The position numbers were made by a program, and so were the translations under genes. DNA of 64,000 nucleotides from Serripes groenlandicus (lineage: Eukaryota > Mollusca > Bivalvia > Cardiida > Cardiidae), in contig JASEVX010000010.1 in NCBI GenBank assembly GCA_031761405.1, positions 9,810,724-9,874,723 on the forward strand. Direction: 5' to 3'. Of the stretch, positions 9,889-20,704 are shown one piece after another. Numbering within the stretch: the stretch's first letter is position 1; each line of letters opens with the position of its first letter. Below the pieces are notes generated by a model. It had not been told where the DNA came from and did no database searches. It was given only the letters and a program-made list of their open reading frames with translations.

Positions 9889-10446
9889 ACTATATGGAAA
9901 TATGTCTAATTAAATATATCGTTCTGTAGCAGTGATATGTCTATACTTTTAAGAGTTATGAATTTAATGAAAATAAGTCAAACGGCATCTCATAGATACG
10001 GGAAAGTCAGTAAAATGATTGACAGATGAAACAGTATCGTTGATAGTATTGATAGCAATGTTAAGTTCAATCAATAATCCTCAAAATCGATCAATCAATC
10101 AATCAATCAATCAATCTCGAATGGAAATAATTATTGATATGGATTCCAATTTTAACTCATCAGCTACACGTAAAACTGTTGTTTTTTTAAACTAGAGATT
10201 TCCTTTTACAAAGCAAGTCCTGTGGTTTTGTTGTTGCTTTTGTTGCCATCGGCGATTGTTTTGTTGTTTATCAAGTATTCAGGAATTAGAAACATAATAA
10301 TCGTTACATGAGGATGTTAAGGAACGAGGTCTATCCGATGTAAAACGTAGATTTGTGATCATATCATGATAAATTTGCATATTTGTGCAATATGTAACTT
10401 TGAGTTACTTTATTACTATTTTTCAAAAAGGAACAACTACACAAAT
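9889..10446. other. Unique-looking DNA with a (CAAT)n run
   Basis: No gene or known family is seen. A clean (TCAA)n microsatellite lies at 10090-10116. Confidence 0.55.
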
Positions 10447-10449
10447 TAG

Positions 10450-10660
10450 AATCCGCATTGGCCGAATGGTTAGCGTCGGGGATTTTAAACCGGGCGTCCC
10501 GGGTTCGATTCCCCAGTCGTGGTGCGGCGGTCAGGGTGAAGTACAAGGCTCATTTCCTATACTAGTACTGGTTTGTTTACCCAGGAATTATGAATAAGTG
10601 AACTGTCGCTGTGATATAACTGAAATAATGTCGAAAATGGCGTGAAACCCCATTACAACA
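10450..10660 (+). mobile_element. SINE copy with tRNA-like head
   Basis: The head has A-box-like TGGCCGAATGGTTAGCG and B-box-like GGGTTCGATTCCCC. The tail has GCTGTGATATAACTGAAATA and GGCGTGAAACCCC. The head sequence differs from other SINE-1 copies, so it may be a separate subfamily. The acceptor ends do not pair, so it is not a tRNA gene. Confidence 0.75.
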
Positions 10661-10804
10661 AAGCAGATAAGATATAAAGGGGAATTATTAATCTTAAAGT
10701 CCAATGAATGCTTCTTATTGTGATTTTCTGAAACAGTTAGAACATGGCAAAATCATGACACTCCGATCGGCTTTCTCGATACATGGATGCCAGATTATTT
10801 TACT

Positions 10805-10960
10805 GTTATCCAATGGCATCCCGCGGTTCTCGTGCTTGACGTTACCTAACGAGAACCTGATTAGTCCCTCCGCTACAGAGGCTGCTTGTTAATGAAGGGA
10901 GGAGCTTACCTACGTCATCACATTCACGGCTACGTCCCGCCCACTTCACTCTTAATCTAA
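10805..10960 (+). promoter_or_regulatory. Candidate FoxF promoter region
   Basis: About 0.4-0.55 kb upstream of the FoxF ATG and free of repeats. It contains a CCAAT motif (10810-10814), a CRE-like TACGTCATCA (10911-10920) and a GC-box-like CCCGCCC (10936-10942). GGTTCTCGT (10825-10833) and ACGAGAACC (10849-10857) form a 9-bp inverted repeat. I see no convincing TATA box. The assignment rests on position and motif content only. Confidence 0.35.
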
Positions 10961-10989
10961 ATACGACAAGAGATCGCGAACATTTTGGA

Positions 10990-11365
10990 ATAGTAGCTGA
11001 TATAGATTGACTTTTGTTTGTAAATTGTTTCGGGGTTGATTTAGATAAGAACATGTTAGTTATTGGAAGCGAGTCGCTAGTTTGTATATTTTTGTGAGGT
11101 TTTGTGTATTTGTGTGATTTTTGTGCGCCTTGGATTTTGTTTCACTTATTTACGTTACTCATTTGAAAGGGTTCCCTCTATTTATTTTGTGTTTTCAAAC
11201 AAAGTGTATTAGACTACCGGAAACAATGGTGATATTGGATTAATTGAACTAATTGCCGGATACTCAGTTTACAAAATACAATAAATATTGAGAGAAGTTC
11301 GCGTGTTTTAATTAAACATTTGAATTGCTTGTAAATACCAAGCGTTGCCACAGACAGAATATAAA
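10990..11365 (+). other. Presumed FoxF 5' UTR
   Basis: Repeat-free sequence running into the FoxF coding start. An in-frame TGA at 11321-11323 precedes the ATG, so the frame cannot extend further upstream with a methionine start. The transcription start site is not visible. A 5' UTR intron cannot be excluded. Confidence 0.4.
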
Positions 11366-12467
11366 ATGGATGGACCACATTTAGCACCCGAAGTAAAAAC
11401 GATGACATCATTAGACGGACTTGACGACATTGATGACGCGTCTCTACAGACACTTCACGGACACATTGATGACGACAACGAGGAAGCTTCTTCAACTACA
11501 GCGAATATGTCCGAGTCAGCCGAAGGTCAAAAATCACAGAAGAAACCGGCAGTGGGCGTTCGGCGACAGGAAAAACCGCCCTATTCGTACATCGCTCTGA
11601 TAGTTATGGCGATACAAGCATCCCCAAACAAACGGTGTACACTTAGTGAAATTTACCAGTTTTTACAACAGAGATTTCCCTTTTTCAGGGGCTCATACCA
11701 GGGCTGGAAAAACTCCGTCCGTCATAATCTTTCTCTTAATGAATGTTTTATAAAACTCCCCAAAGGTCTCGGACGTCCAGGAAAGGGGCATTACTGGACC
11801 ATTGACCCATCCGCCGAATTCATGTTCGAGGAAGGATCGTTCAGACGTCGGCCGAGAGGTTTCCGGCGTAAGTGTCAGGGACTAAAACCATTTGGAATGT
11901 TTAACATGAACGGAATGGCGTCATCGCCGTCCATGTTTACGCCCCATTACGATTTATTCCACCAAAATAACGTAACGTCAATGAATATGGCGTACGGCAT
12001 GAGCCCGGCTCCAAGTTATGATAATAGTTCATTTATACCACAAAATACTGGGTACCAGCAATCTAATTATAATACGACACAACAACATGCAAACAATTTA
12101 GCTAGTTGTAGTTTCAATGTGAATGTCAATGTTAACGGACGGTTTGGTCCGAACTGTGCCATGTCAAACGGCGTATCAGGTATGAACACTGACTATACAC
12201 ACATGGCCAACGCGAATCCAGTGCCCGCTATAACGAACCCATTACCTGTTTACGAAAGGGACTCAATGGCGTCTTCATTAACCTCCAATCTCAGTCAGCA
12301 TTTAACGGCGCAATGGCCCGGACAGCGGTACGTTAAACAGCAGCCACACAGTCCAACGGGAAGCACGGGATCCGTCCCGAGCTTGTCACCTAACAGCAGC
12401 GAGAACTCACCTTACCATGTCAGTAATACAGCAACGACGTCAGAACCCGTGGACCTCGCTCTCGCCG
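11366..12467 (+). CDS. FoxF: FoxF forkhead transcription factor, coding exon 1
   Basis: Encodes residues 1-367 plus the first base of codon 368. ATG at 11366 is the first in-frame methionine after a TGA at 11321 and sits in AAAATGG. The forkhead domain spans about residues 69-165, from [15 protein letters not shown] through the recognition helix [15 protein letters not shown] to GHYWTIDP. It is followed by [20 protein letters not shown], a basic stretch typical of FoxF and likely part of nuclear localisation. The rest is low-complexity and rich in Asn, Ser, Met and Tyr, as in FoxF activation regions. FoxF proteins bind DNA as monomers and act in visceral and other mesoderm; that role is family knowledge. 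The exon ends at a consensus donor, GCCG|GTATGT. If the intron is not removed, the frame runs 33 more codons to a stop at 12568, giving a protein without the conserved C-terminus. Confidence 0.97.
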
Positions 12468-12745
12468 GTATGTACTGTAATTTTCAATTCATCAGAGTAC
12501 ATGTTTTATATTTATCTTGGCGAAAACTAAGTTTGTATTTTTTATCATCACATTGGAGAATTTACTGAAACGGTAGAACATGTTAGAAACACATCCATAC
12601 TTGTGCAAATATAATAAGAATCTGATTCAAAATATAAAGATTATATTGTTGTAGTTATCAACACTGAACAATACAAATATAATGATACTATATTTAACTA
12701 CCAGTTACTGGTACTTGAACGTGATCTGATGTCAGTTGTTTAGCC

Positions 12746-12970
12746 ATTTCCCACATACATCAAATATGCAGCGACTGACTTTGAAAACATAAAGGAAAAA
12801 AATAGAGAAGTCTCTATAAATGAAAGTATATTAATCAATATGAATTGTAGTTGAAAACATTGTGGCAATGGGATAATCTGCTCATGTTGAGCACTTTCTA
12901 CTTTTACCAAAATGTTTTAAAAAGTCGTCTGCAGCACATGCGTCCAAGTACGTTTGCATTCTACAAGGGG
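12746..12970. mobile_element. TTAA-1 MITE in FoxF intron
   Basis: CATTTCCCACATACATCAAA, GACTGACTTTGAAAACATA and a right end ACAAGGGGTTAAC. The hairpin is mutated (CTGCTCATGTTGAGCACT). Confidence 0.82.
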
Positions 12971-12974
12971 TTAA

Positions 12975-13960
12975 CAATTAACTAGTAAATGAAATGAGCT
13001 TGAACCTTTAAAAAACAACAACAACAAAACGTTTTATACTGACATTTCATACGGTATTTTTCGTTAAAATTCGCACACCGAGATTTACGGAACAAAATTG
13101 TGATATTAGCTGCTTAAGCTGTCAATTACATGGGAAATGCCAACGCACGTTATCCTTACGCGAACACACTTTCTTGTATATATTACGCAAATACACACGT
13201 TTCTTAGTCACTTATTTTGGACTGAGATATTTGCAAATCCAGAAGATCTAAATCCGCCATTAACATAATATCAACTTATATTGTTGAGGAAACAAATTAA
13301 CTTATTCATATACATAGATAACATGATGTCAAGTTTATATAACGCGCAGGAAAAGAATAAGGAAACAAAAACTACACCATCGTTCTAGTGTAAAATTACA
13401 GATTATGAACAAAAAAGCCGCAATTGCTGATAAGCATTACAGTGGTTCTTTTGATTATACTCTTTATACTCCCGAATCTTTTCACTCTTGTTCGTCTATT
13501 AAAAAACATCCTGGAAAAGGGCGTTAACAATAATTTACAACGTATATTTATATAATCCACTACTATGGCCATTACGGACGATTAAACTTGAAACACTGTA
13601 TCATAATTTAGATTCTATTCTCTCTTTCTTCCTGTGTATTTGAAGCGTGTATGGGAGAAGTTTTCATGGCGGTGTAATAAAAGACGACAATCAGGGTGGT
13701 TTTTTGCTTGTGTTTTTTTGGTTTGTGTCATTTTGCACGGCGGGAGTGTTAACCAGAGTGTTGAGAATACATGTATCTAAAGTTACTAAACCGTTAATTA
13801 ATTCAACAAAAAATATTGATTGATTGTTTGGGGTTATTACTCTGTTTTCAACAATATTTCTTTCACATCGAAACGGCCAATTCACCTACCTATGTGTTCA
13901 ACAAAAATAATGTGAAAATGTGTTCTTCATCTCGCCATATTTATTGTCGAACATACGAGG
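12975..13960 (+). other. Intron stretch without recognised repeats
   Basis: About 1 kb near the 5' end of the FoxF intron with no recognised family. Being repeat-poor, it is a reasonable place to look for an enhancer. No motif cluster is compelling by eye. Confidence 0.4.
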
Positions 13961-13964
13961 GACG

Positions 13965-14012
13965 TTCGGAAAGTTTTGAGACTATCTTTGTTTTTTAATG
14001 ATAAATCGGAAA
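13965..14012. mobile_element. Mariner-type terminal repeat remnant
   Basis: ACGAGGGACGTTCGGAAAGT continuing TTTGAGAC, preceded by TA. It resembles the terminal inverted repeats of mariner elements (ACGAGG...TTCGAAAAGTTT). No second terminus or transposase frame was found nearby, so it is a solo end. Confidence 0.5.
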
Positions 14013-14344
14013 CAGTGAATACAAATTCGCACAGTGTATCTTTAAGTTATGATCTATTGAATGGTACAATTTTCATTAAAAAAACGCAATATATACATTA
14101 GCAACAATACATAGAAAATGATATCTACAAGGTCCCCGGTGCAGTAACGTCGTTTTCACGTAACGTTTAATTAATAATGCTGTTTTAACGCAGTTCCTAA
14201 TTTAACTCCTTCTCAAAGAATTGCCCGATGCACTCGTACATCAGTTTTATCAAATGCGATTTATTTCTCTCACCATTACATTTTGAATATCTCCCCCCGA
14301 ACGTTAGTCGCATGGTAATAACAGAGCCCGTCCTTGCAAGGTTC

Positions 14345-14475
14345 AAGGTAGACAAGGTAGAGTGTATCTGTACAGTGTGGATTTAGATCGAACTGACCAT
14401 CTGCTCTCATCAGAGTCTTGACTTGATTGTGCAGATACACAGGCTGATCTGAATCTTCATTGCTCACAAAAGTCA
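14345..14475. repeat. D-family hairpin repeat, extended copy
   Basis: GTGTGGATTTAGATCGAACT...GGCTGATCTGAATCTTCATT form the outer arms around a diverged centre. Similar short hairpins lie at 16088, 28197, 38050 and 59528. Confidence 0.5.
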
Positions 14476-14527
14476 ACTAGTATATTTTCTCATGGAAGGA
14501 TTCAATTATAATCATCCATTGCTTTAA

Positions 14528-14730
14528 CTCTTTCAGCGCCTAAGACAATTGAGGTTTTTGCAAACAATACTGATTCATGTGAGTCAGCTCGTAACGAGCT
14601 GTCTCACCTGAAATCAGCATTGTTTGCTTTTTAGTTATCAAAATAGTCCAAACCTTTATTACATGAGAAATCGATACGCCCGATTTTGAATATGGAAGAA
14701 TCTACTTTAAACAATGCGGCGTTGAAAGAG
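14528..14730. mobile_element. TTAA-2 MITE with TTAA on both sides
   Basis: CTCTTTCAGCGCC...GGCGTTGAAAGAG between TTAA at 14524-14527 and 14731-14734. The central hairpin is GTGAGTCAGCTCGTAACGAG followed by CTGTCTCAC. It holds a donor-like GTGAGT. Confidence 0.9.
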
Positions 14731-14734
14731 TTAA

Positions 14735-15645
14735 TAATAACTTATCGTTAAGGAACCTATCATCAACACACAGTTATTTTGTCTCTTGCACAATGCATCT
14801 TAATACATTACTGATTTACACATTGCCGAAATACAAATAAAATGAAAAATAAATCCGAAAGGTAATGCATTACCGTTGGTTAAAGCGACTGAAATCCAGA
14901 TGACACGAACAAAAAAAACTATAAAAAAAAAACTCGAAATTCGCCCTAAATGTTATTTTTTATGTTATCCAAGTAAACCCAGGGTAGAAAATGTATCGTT
15001 TTTTATCAATAAAGTGAACTTGAGTCGTTTTCAATTGTCCCGATGAAGGGGTTTCCTATTTAAAAATACTTACCCCGTTACTGACAGGGTAGAATTTGCG
15101 ATGGAAAAAGTATCGAAAACAAGAAAATCTCACCGATTATAGGGGTATGTAATATGTCAGTTATCATATTTTAATGCCCCAAATACAGATGGGTATATGG
15201 AGTTCAGTCGCTTTAAAGGTTCTCAAAACTAAATAAAACCAAGCTTTTGAAATGATCTTCGTGAGAATATAAGTAAGGTCATTTCACAATGACTGCTATT
15301 TCTTACATTTTTACATTTCTACATGTTATGCATGGGTGGCGTTAATGTCGAAAACCGGAAGACTCAAAGCTCGAGAAGCCATCATAAAAGTATGTTACTG
15401 TCAAAGCGTTCTGCTCATATGTCTACTCTCTATATACACTAACTTAAATTCAAAGGCTTTTCAACATCTTAAAAGAGGTATTATTTTAACCCTTTTCCTG
15501 CTGAATCGAAATAAAATATTTGTTATGGTAGAAAACGTTTAATCGAACCTTATAGTAGACATATACTAGCTTGCCTTTACTTCCAGTTTGACCTTAATTT
15601 TCTGTCTCCTTCGTTCGCATCTGGTCTGTTTAAGGATTTGATTAA
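14735..15645 (+). other. Intron stretch without recognised repeats
   Basis: AT-rich. No family, exon or RNA gene is recognised. The short frame at 15336-15542 has no domain. Confidence 0.4.
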
Positions 15646-15647
15646 AT

Positions 15648-15942
15648 TGCGTTTAACGCCGTTTTCAATTCAGTCAATTCAGTCAATGTTAAGTCATATC
15701 ACGTTGACCAATTCACATAACCTTGTGTTTCCTGGCTTTTTCACGCCAGTATTGCATATAACATTCTTTCCAATCAATTGGCTGATTTTTCACGTACTCT
15801 GTCTGGCCATTGGGGGAAGGCAAATGACGCATGTTGCATTGATTTTCGTCAAACATCGAACAGAATGTTGTTCGGATTGGGGTTTGTACTCACGACCCAT
15901 GAATTGACGGCCAGCTATCGTCTGAGCTACTGGTGCTCTACC
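15648..15942 (-). mobile_element. SINE-2 copy, near full length
   Basis: On the minus strand: head GCACCAGTAGCTCAGACGAT, then a B-box region GTGAGTACAAACCCC that is diverged. The body has TTTGACGAAAATCAATGC and GTGAAAAATCAGCC, and the tail has GGCGTTAAACGC. The counterpart at 44301 is intact. Confidence 0.78.
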
Positions 15943-16087
15943 ATGTTTTAAGCATGCTCAAGGAAAAAAACATTGACGGATTTATGTTAAGTGTAGATAA
16001 ACACGTGCATATGCATCTTTACTATCAGATCTAAAATGTTTGACAAAGGTTTCTTAAAGCATTCTTTACTAATTGTCAAACAGTGTC

Positions 16088-16153
16088 GACTTGTCAAACA
16101 GTGTAGAGCCAGATCGAACCATTGGGGCTGATATGGATCTTCACTGGTCGCAG
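16088..16153. repeat. D-family hairpin repeat
   Basis: AGTGTAGAGCCAGATCGAAC pairs imperfectly with GGCTGATATGGATCTTCACT, followed by GGTCGCA, which is shared with other copies. Confidence 0.6.
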
Positions 16154-16554
16154 TTTTCTTATAATATATCTACTCAAGAGCACTGCTCTTTTCATCATTA
16201 TTAAACGTATATGTTTAGTATAATAACACAGTAAGTTGCGATAATCAATGATTGAGCGAATTCTTTACAGGAATGACAAACCCCGTACTTGATTTGAAAA
16301 CGTCTTAGTAAGAAAAGAAAACAATAAATTACAAGTATTATACCGGATGTTCCTCATTGAAAAAGAGTAAAGAATACTTTAGAAAGATGACAAATTGGTC
16401 GGACATGTTCGTATTCATATGGCGATGCAATATAACATTTGTTCGCCGCCTGATTGTCCTGCTGATTGAGAGAAAGCAGTTTCAAAGCCGCTTGAAAACA
16501 TCTGATAAAATATGAAGGTAGATTTTAAAATGTAGTTTGCTATGAAACGGCACT

Positions 16555-16651
16555 ACGGTCATGGTGGAGTGCCCTTGGGCAAGGCACATTTTCTAGCCTA
16601 GTACTGGTTTGAAAGCGGCGTAAAACCCCAATAAATAAATAAATAAATAAA
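16555..16651 (+). mobile_element. SINE-1 3' half, 5' truncated
   Basis: GTGCCCTTGGGCAAGGCACA, CTAGCCTAGTACTGGTTTG and GAAAGCGGCGTAAAACCCC followed by (AATA)n. It matches the inner SINE at 48053-48226 (reverse orientation). Confidence 0.75.
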
Positions 16652-16667
16652 TTGCTATGAAACACAT

Positions 16668-16835
16668 ACCGTCTCCGTTGCCGAAGCGTCCGCATGATAG
16701 CAGGGTTCGATCCTCACTCGGGTATAACCAACAACTAAACAACGGTAGCAATGACTTCCCTCCTTGGCTGGATGTGGCGATATTATTACATGTACGGCTG
16801 GTGCATCGGTGCCAGGATGCATGTTTGCTTTTATG
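16668..16835 (+). mobile_element. SINE-1 5' part with degraded head
   Basis: AGCAGGGTTCGATCCTCACT (B box), CAACGGTAGCAATGACTTCC and CCTCCTTGGC, GTGCATCGGTGCCAGGATGC match the SINE-1 body. The tail is missing. Confidence 0.65.
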
Positions 16836-16884
16836 ATCAATTGATATAGGAAACGCGGTGATATTACTGAACTACTTATTTTTA

Positions 16885-17090
16885 CTCTTTCAGCGCCAAA
16901 GGCAATATTAAGCTTTTTGCAAACAATACAGATTCAGGTGAGGCAGCTCGTAACGAGCTGTCTCACCTGAAATCAGTATTGTTTGGCTGTAAGTTATAAA
17001 GATATTCCAAAAATCCTATAACATGAAAATAGTTTCGTCCGAGTTTGAACATGGAAGAGTCTTCTTTAAACAATTCGGCGCTGAAAGGGC
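16885..17090. mobile_element. TTAA-2 MITE
   Basis: CTCTTTCAGCGCCAAAGGCA...CGGCGCTGAAAGGGC. Hairpin CAGGTGAGGCAGCTCGTAAC followed by GAGCTGTCTCACCTG. It lies about 30 bp from an oppositely oriented copy. Confidence 0.88.
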
Positions 17091-17118
17091 TAAAGCGGCG
17101 TAAACACACTCACATTAA

Positions 17119-17324
17119 TTCTTTCAGCGCCGAATTGTTTAAAGTAGACTCTTCCATGTTATAAATCGGGCGTATCCATTTCTCTTATAATAATAGTTCG
17201 GAATATTTTTATAACTAAAATGCAAACAATGCTGATTTCAGGTGAGACAGCTCGTTACGAGCTGACTCACCTGAATCAGTATTGTTTGCAAAAAAACCTC
17301 AATATTGCCTTTGCTGCTGAAGAG
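17119..17324. mobile_element. TTAA-2 MITE, inverted relative to its neighbour
   Basis: Reverse orientation, flanked by TTAA at 17115-17118 and 17325-17328. Together with 16885-17090 it forms a roughly 440-bp inverted pair inside the FoxF intron. Confidence 0.9.
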
Positions 17325-17329
17325 TTAAA

Positions 17330-18060
17330 GCAAGCAAAAGAGTATCACACATATTGATCTTTCGAAATAAAAGTAGTCCTGTCAAAATAAAGATTAGGTC
17401 TATAATACAAAACTACTTTTTGGAAGAAATAAGTACATTAATGATTTCACACGCCGGATTTTCCCGGTTATTTTCTCTAACGTTTCGGAGTTCTACTTAT
17501 TACGCATTTTCAATGATAATAAACACAATATTGTCAGGCCGTAATATTAGTTCTCATTTGTCGGACTTTAAATTGTAAACTTGACAGCGCGATCTACGGG
17601 GAACCATGGAAGGTTTTTGTGTGGTCTAGCCCCTTACATCTCTTATACAAAAACTATTTCACGGCCCGTTTGCAAATCAATGCCCCGTAGCCACCCTATT
17701 CAAGTCCGTCATTTTTGTTGCGGAAATACATGTGTTTTACACAGGGACCCTGTAAGCCGCATCTGGCAAAAAGAGGTCCTTGTTACATAAGTCAGCCGTT
17801 TGCATAGACAAAAAGGTACACTTTGACTTGTGCGATCAGTATAGATCCGGATCAGCATTTGCATCCGTCTCACATCAGCATTTGCATTTTCTCATCAATA
17901 TTTACTCTGATCATTTTAATACTTACACACGCTTGTTAAAATATTATGTCAACTTGTATAGATGAGCAGGTGGACAAGATGATCTGAACCTACTCTGATA
18001 CAAATATGCCATAATGTATCTGTTCTCATACACTGGCTCAGTATGTTATTTTCTTTTCCT
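17330..18060 (+). other. Intron stretch, mostly unassigned
   Basis: No gene is seen. ATAGATCCGGATCAGCATTT at about 17838 weakly resembles the D hairpin family. Confidence 0.4.
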
Positions 18061-18069
18061 ATCGATTAT

Positions 18070-18230
18070 GGGGCGTCATTCGTCTTCCACCACTGGGCTA
18101 AGTCTATGTGGAAAAGCAGCCAGTTGCTTGGGAAGATTGTTGTGTAGAGTACTGATGTGGGAAAACCAGGATATACATGAGTAGGTGAACTGGCCGCCGT
18201 GATATAACTGAGAAAACTGATTGATTAACT
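18070..18230 (+). mobile_element. SINE-2 3' half
   Basis: GCGTCATTCGTCTTCCACCA, TCTATGTGGAAAAGCAGCCA, ATGAGTAGGTGAACTGGCCG and CCGTGATATAACTGAGAAAA match the 44301 element. The tRNA head is missing. Confidence 0.82.
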
Positions 18231-18254
18231 CTGTTTTCAAAATTGTTTCAGTCA

Positions 18255-18455
18255 TTTCAGAAAACTAGATAACATGGAGTGAACAAGTCTTTTCCCCACA
18301 ATATTTCTCTTATTACTCAACCGAATCCTATGTTGTTGGTACTCAAAAGAATCGTCTCACTGAGACGATTCTTTTGAGTACCCACAACATAGGGTTTGAA
18401 TGTCAAATAAGGATTTTAGAACATGAACAATTCCTGTTATCTAGAGTTCTAGACT
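18255..18455 (+). mobile_element. HP-family hairpin MITE
   Basis: Core hairpin at 18327-18393 has 33-bp arms (CCTATGTTGTTGGTACTCAA...GAGTACCCACAACATAGG), one G/T-type mismatch and a 1-nt centre. Flanks: AGTCTTTTCCCCACAATATT, TCAAATAAGGATTTTAGAAC, TGTTATCTAGAGTTCTAG. Confidence 0.9.
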
Positions 18456-18554
18456 CATGTCATGGAGTTCTTTCAGTTCACCAACCTATGTCTTTCATTA
18501 CAACTCCACACAACAGCCTTTATAAGCGACTTGGTTTTTTATTCGATTTAGACT

Positions 18555-18705
18555 GTTGTTAGTCCATTGTTGGAAAACGAATGACGCTTCTCGCATTGAC
18601 TTTTGTCAAACGTAGGAAAAGATCTTGGCCGAGCTTGTGTTCTCGAACTCACAACCCATGTATTGACAGACCGCGTCGTTACCGAGTAAGATACCGGGGT
18701 TCTAC
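18555..18705 (-). mobile_element. SINE-2 5' half, reverse
   Basis: On the minus strand: a head with AACCCCGGTATCTTACTCGG, then AGAACACAAGCTCGGCC and TTTGACAAAAGTCAATGCG. The 3' half is missing. Confidence 0.65.
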
Positions 18706-18981
18706 GAGAGAAACTGGAATGGCTACACTCCTAGAGTTTTGTCGAAATTTACATGATTAGGCTTTTAAAACATGTTTGTCAGAAGTAGTGGCGGATTGGC
18801 GTCTTCACTGTTTGCACCTGCAACTAGAATCCCTTTCCTGTGTCACAAACTTAGTATGTTTACAATTTTAAGTCGAATAATTAAAACTATAATTTGAAAT
18901 TGTAATGCACGTTCAGACTGCTATAGCGATCGACTGACTTTTTGGGTATCTTTTAGTTATGGCCATTTATTTAATTCATTT

Positions 18982-19290
18982 GACTACTACCACTTCCACT
19001 ACCACTTCTACTACTCGTAATTATGATTATAATGATGCTGATCATGATGATACTGACGAGATAATAATAATAATAATAATAATAAATAACAATAAAAATA
19101 ATAATAATAATGTTAAATATAATAATACTAAAAATTATAAAGACGATGATGATGATGATGATCATCATCATCATCATGGTCATAATGATAATAGTTTTAG
19201 TTATAATAACACTAATAATGACAATAATAACAATATCAATGATAACAAATAATTGATGAAAATAAAACTAATAATAAAACTACAAATGAT
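18982..19290. repeat. Compound trinucleotide microsatellite
   Basis: ACT/ACC units, then (AAT)n, then GATGATGATGATGATGAT inverting into ATCATCATCATCATCATG, then AAT-rich DNA. Long open frames on both strands are low-complexity artefacts. Confidence 0.93.
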
Positions 19291-19376
19291 AAACGTGACG
19301 AAACAGTCGGCGCTAAAAACCATCCCCTAACATCAATTCAACAATTCGTGGCGTTACCAGGATGTAAAGTGCTTAC

Positions 19377-19597
19377 CCCTTTCCCTCATATAGACGCTTT
19401 CTGACGCCTCTGCAGCAGACGGCTTTTTGAAAACATAGTGACAAAAGAAGAAATTGCACAAAACGTGCAATTTCTCCTTTTGCCACAATGTTTTCCACTT
19501 TTTGTCATAGGTTATCCATTCAATTATGGCGATTTTCTATGTTTTGACAAAATACGTTCAAAGTCGTCTGCTGCAGAATTGTCGTATGAGGGAAAGT
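19377..19597. mobile_element. TTAA-1 MITE with covarying hairpin
   Basis: CCCCTTTCCCTCATATAGACG...GAGGGAAAG. The hairpin reads AAATTGCACAAAACGTGCAA, so CTC/GAG of related copies has become CAC/GTG in both arms. Confidence 0.9.
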
Positions 19598-19599
19598 GC

Positions 19600-20115
19600 C
19601 TACATTAGTCACGTGGAAGGGTGGGTTTGATAAATGAAGAGTCCACGGCTGAAAACCCATGTAGAATAATGGAGACTGTCATTTTTCCCTATCTTAATGT
19701 GTGTTTGCAGTAGCGACCGAGATAACACTCCACGTCTCGAATGCGGTCTATCCATTCTGGCTGATAAGCCCCACAAACAAACGGTCCGTGAAACATGGCG
19801 GGCCATTATCTACGCACTGCACTGCTCCTGACTTCAAAAAACTCTGCAACGAAATGTGTAAAAAGTCTGTCAACAGCATAAAATTACAGTTATTTCAGTT
19901 GCGCTAAATTGTTGTTTAGATGAGACGATATATCGGATTCTATGGTTTTCCACGCCGGGTTTCCCATGTACCCCACGTGACCTTGTTAGCGTGTCAAATG
20001 ACGGGTGATTTGGAATTCACGATTCTCGAGAAATATATATATATAAAAAAAAGGAAAACAATTTGTCTTGATGTATTCACATATTTTATAACGCTTAACA
20101 TAATCAAGTCAGAAA
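19600..20115 (+). other. Intron stretch without recognised repeats
   Basis: Contains a short (AT)n at 20034-20044. No exon or RNA gene is recognised. Confidence 0.4.
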
Positions 20116-20121
20116 TGATAC

Positions 20122-20327
20122 ATTTTCCAGCGCAAAAGACAATCATAGAATTTTGCAAACAAAACAGATGCAGGTGAGTCAGCTCGTAACGGGCCGCCTC
20201 ACCTGAAATCAGCATTGTTTGCATTTTAGTTATTAAAATATTAAAAAAAGGTTTATTACATGACAAAATAAGTCGCTTGATTTTAAACATGGAAGAGTCT
20301 ACTTAAGGAAATTCAGCGGTTAAAGAG
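20122..20327. mobile_element. TTAA-2 MITE
   Basis: TTTTCCAGCGCAAAAGACAA...CAGCGGTTAAAGAG. The hairpin contains CAGGTGAGTCAGCTCGTAAC, whose CAG|GTGAGT is a consensus splice donor in the sense direction of FoxF. Confidence 0.87.
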
Positions 20328-20477
20328 TTACTTTATTAATTAACTACTATATGTAACCTTAGCGAAACTACTCCGAATATTATATGGATTGAATGGACTG
20401 ACACTTTTCAAATTAAAGACATACAAACTAATTTTTGCAAGCATCAACAGGACAGGAATTTAACATCTTCGCTAGTT

Positions 20478-20650
20478 AACATTTTTGTAAAATGAGTAAT
20501 CGCTCATTATGAGCCATTTTTCCTTTCACCGAAAGGTTTTCAACTGTACTAAATAATTACTTTCATTAATAGTGATTTTCCATACTGTTGTCAACATTAT
20601 TGTTGTTTCAACATTATAAGCTTCAGATGATTCGGATGCTGGATAGTATA
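20478..20650. mobile_element. TTAA-1 MITE, strongly diverged
   Basis: AATCGCTCATTATGAGCCAT, AAAGGTTTTCAACTGTACTA and TTTCATTAATAGTGATTTTC keep the family order. The termini are lost. Confidence 0.55.
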
Positions 20651-20704
20651 GGATCGATACTTAATATAACCTCATGTTATTGTTCTCAACAGAGATGATT
20701 ATAT

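Noticed and set aside
11345..11365. FoxF start at the upstream TTG (11345)
   Set aside because: The ATG at 11366 in a good context is the first in-frame methionine. TTG starts are not expected in animal nuclear genes.
18959..19252. 97-codon frame rich in Asn, Asp and His
   Set aside because: Pure translation of a trinucleotide microsatellite, with equally long frames on the other strand.
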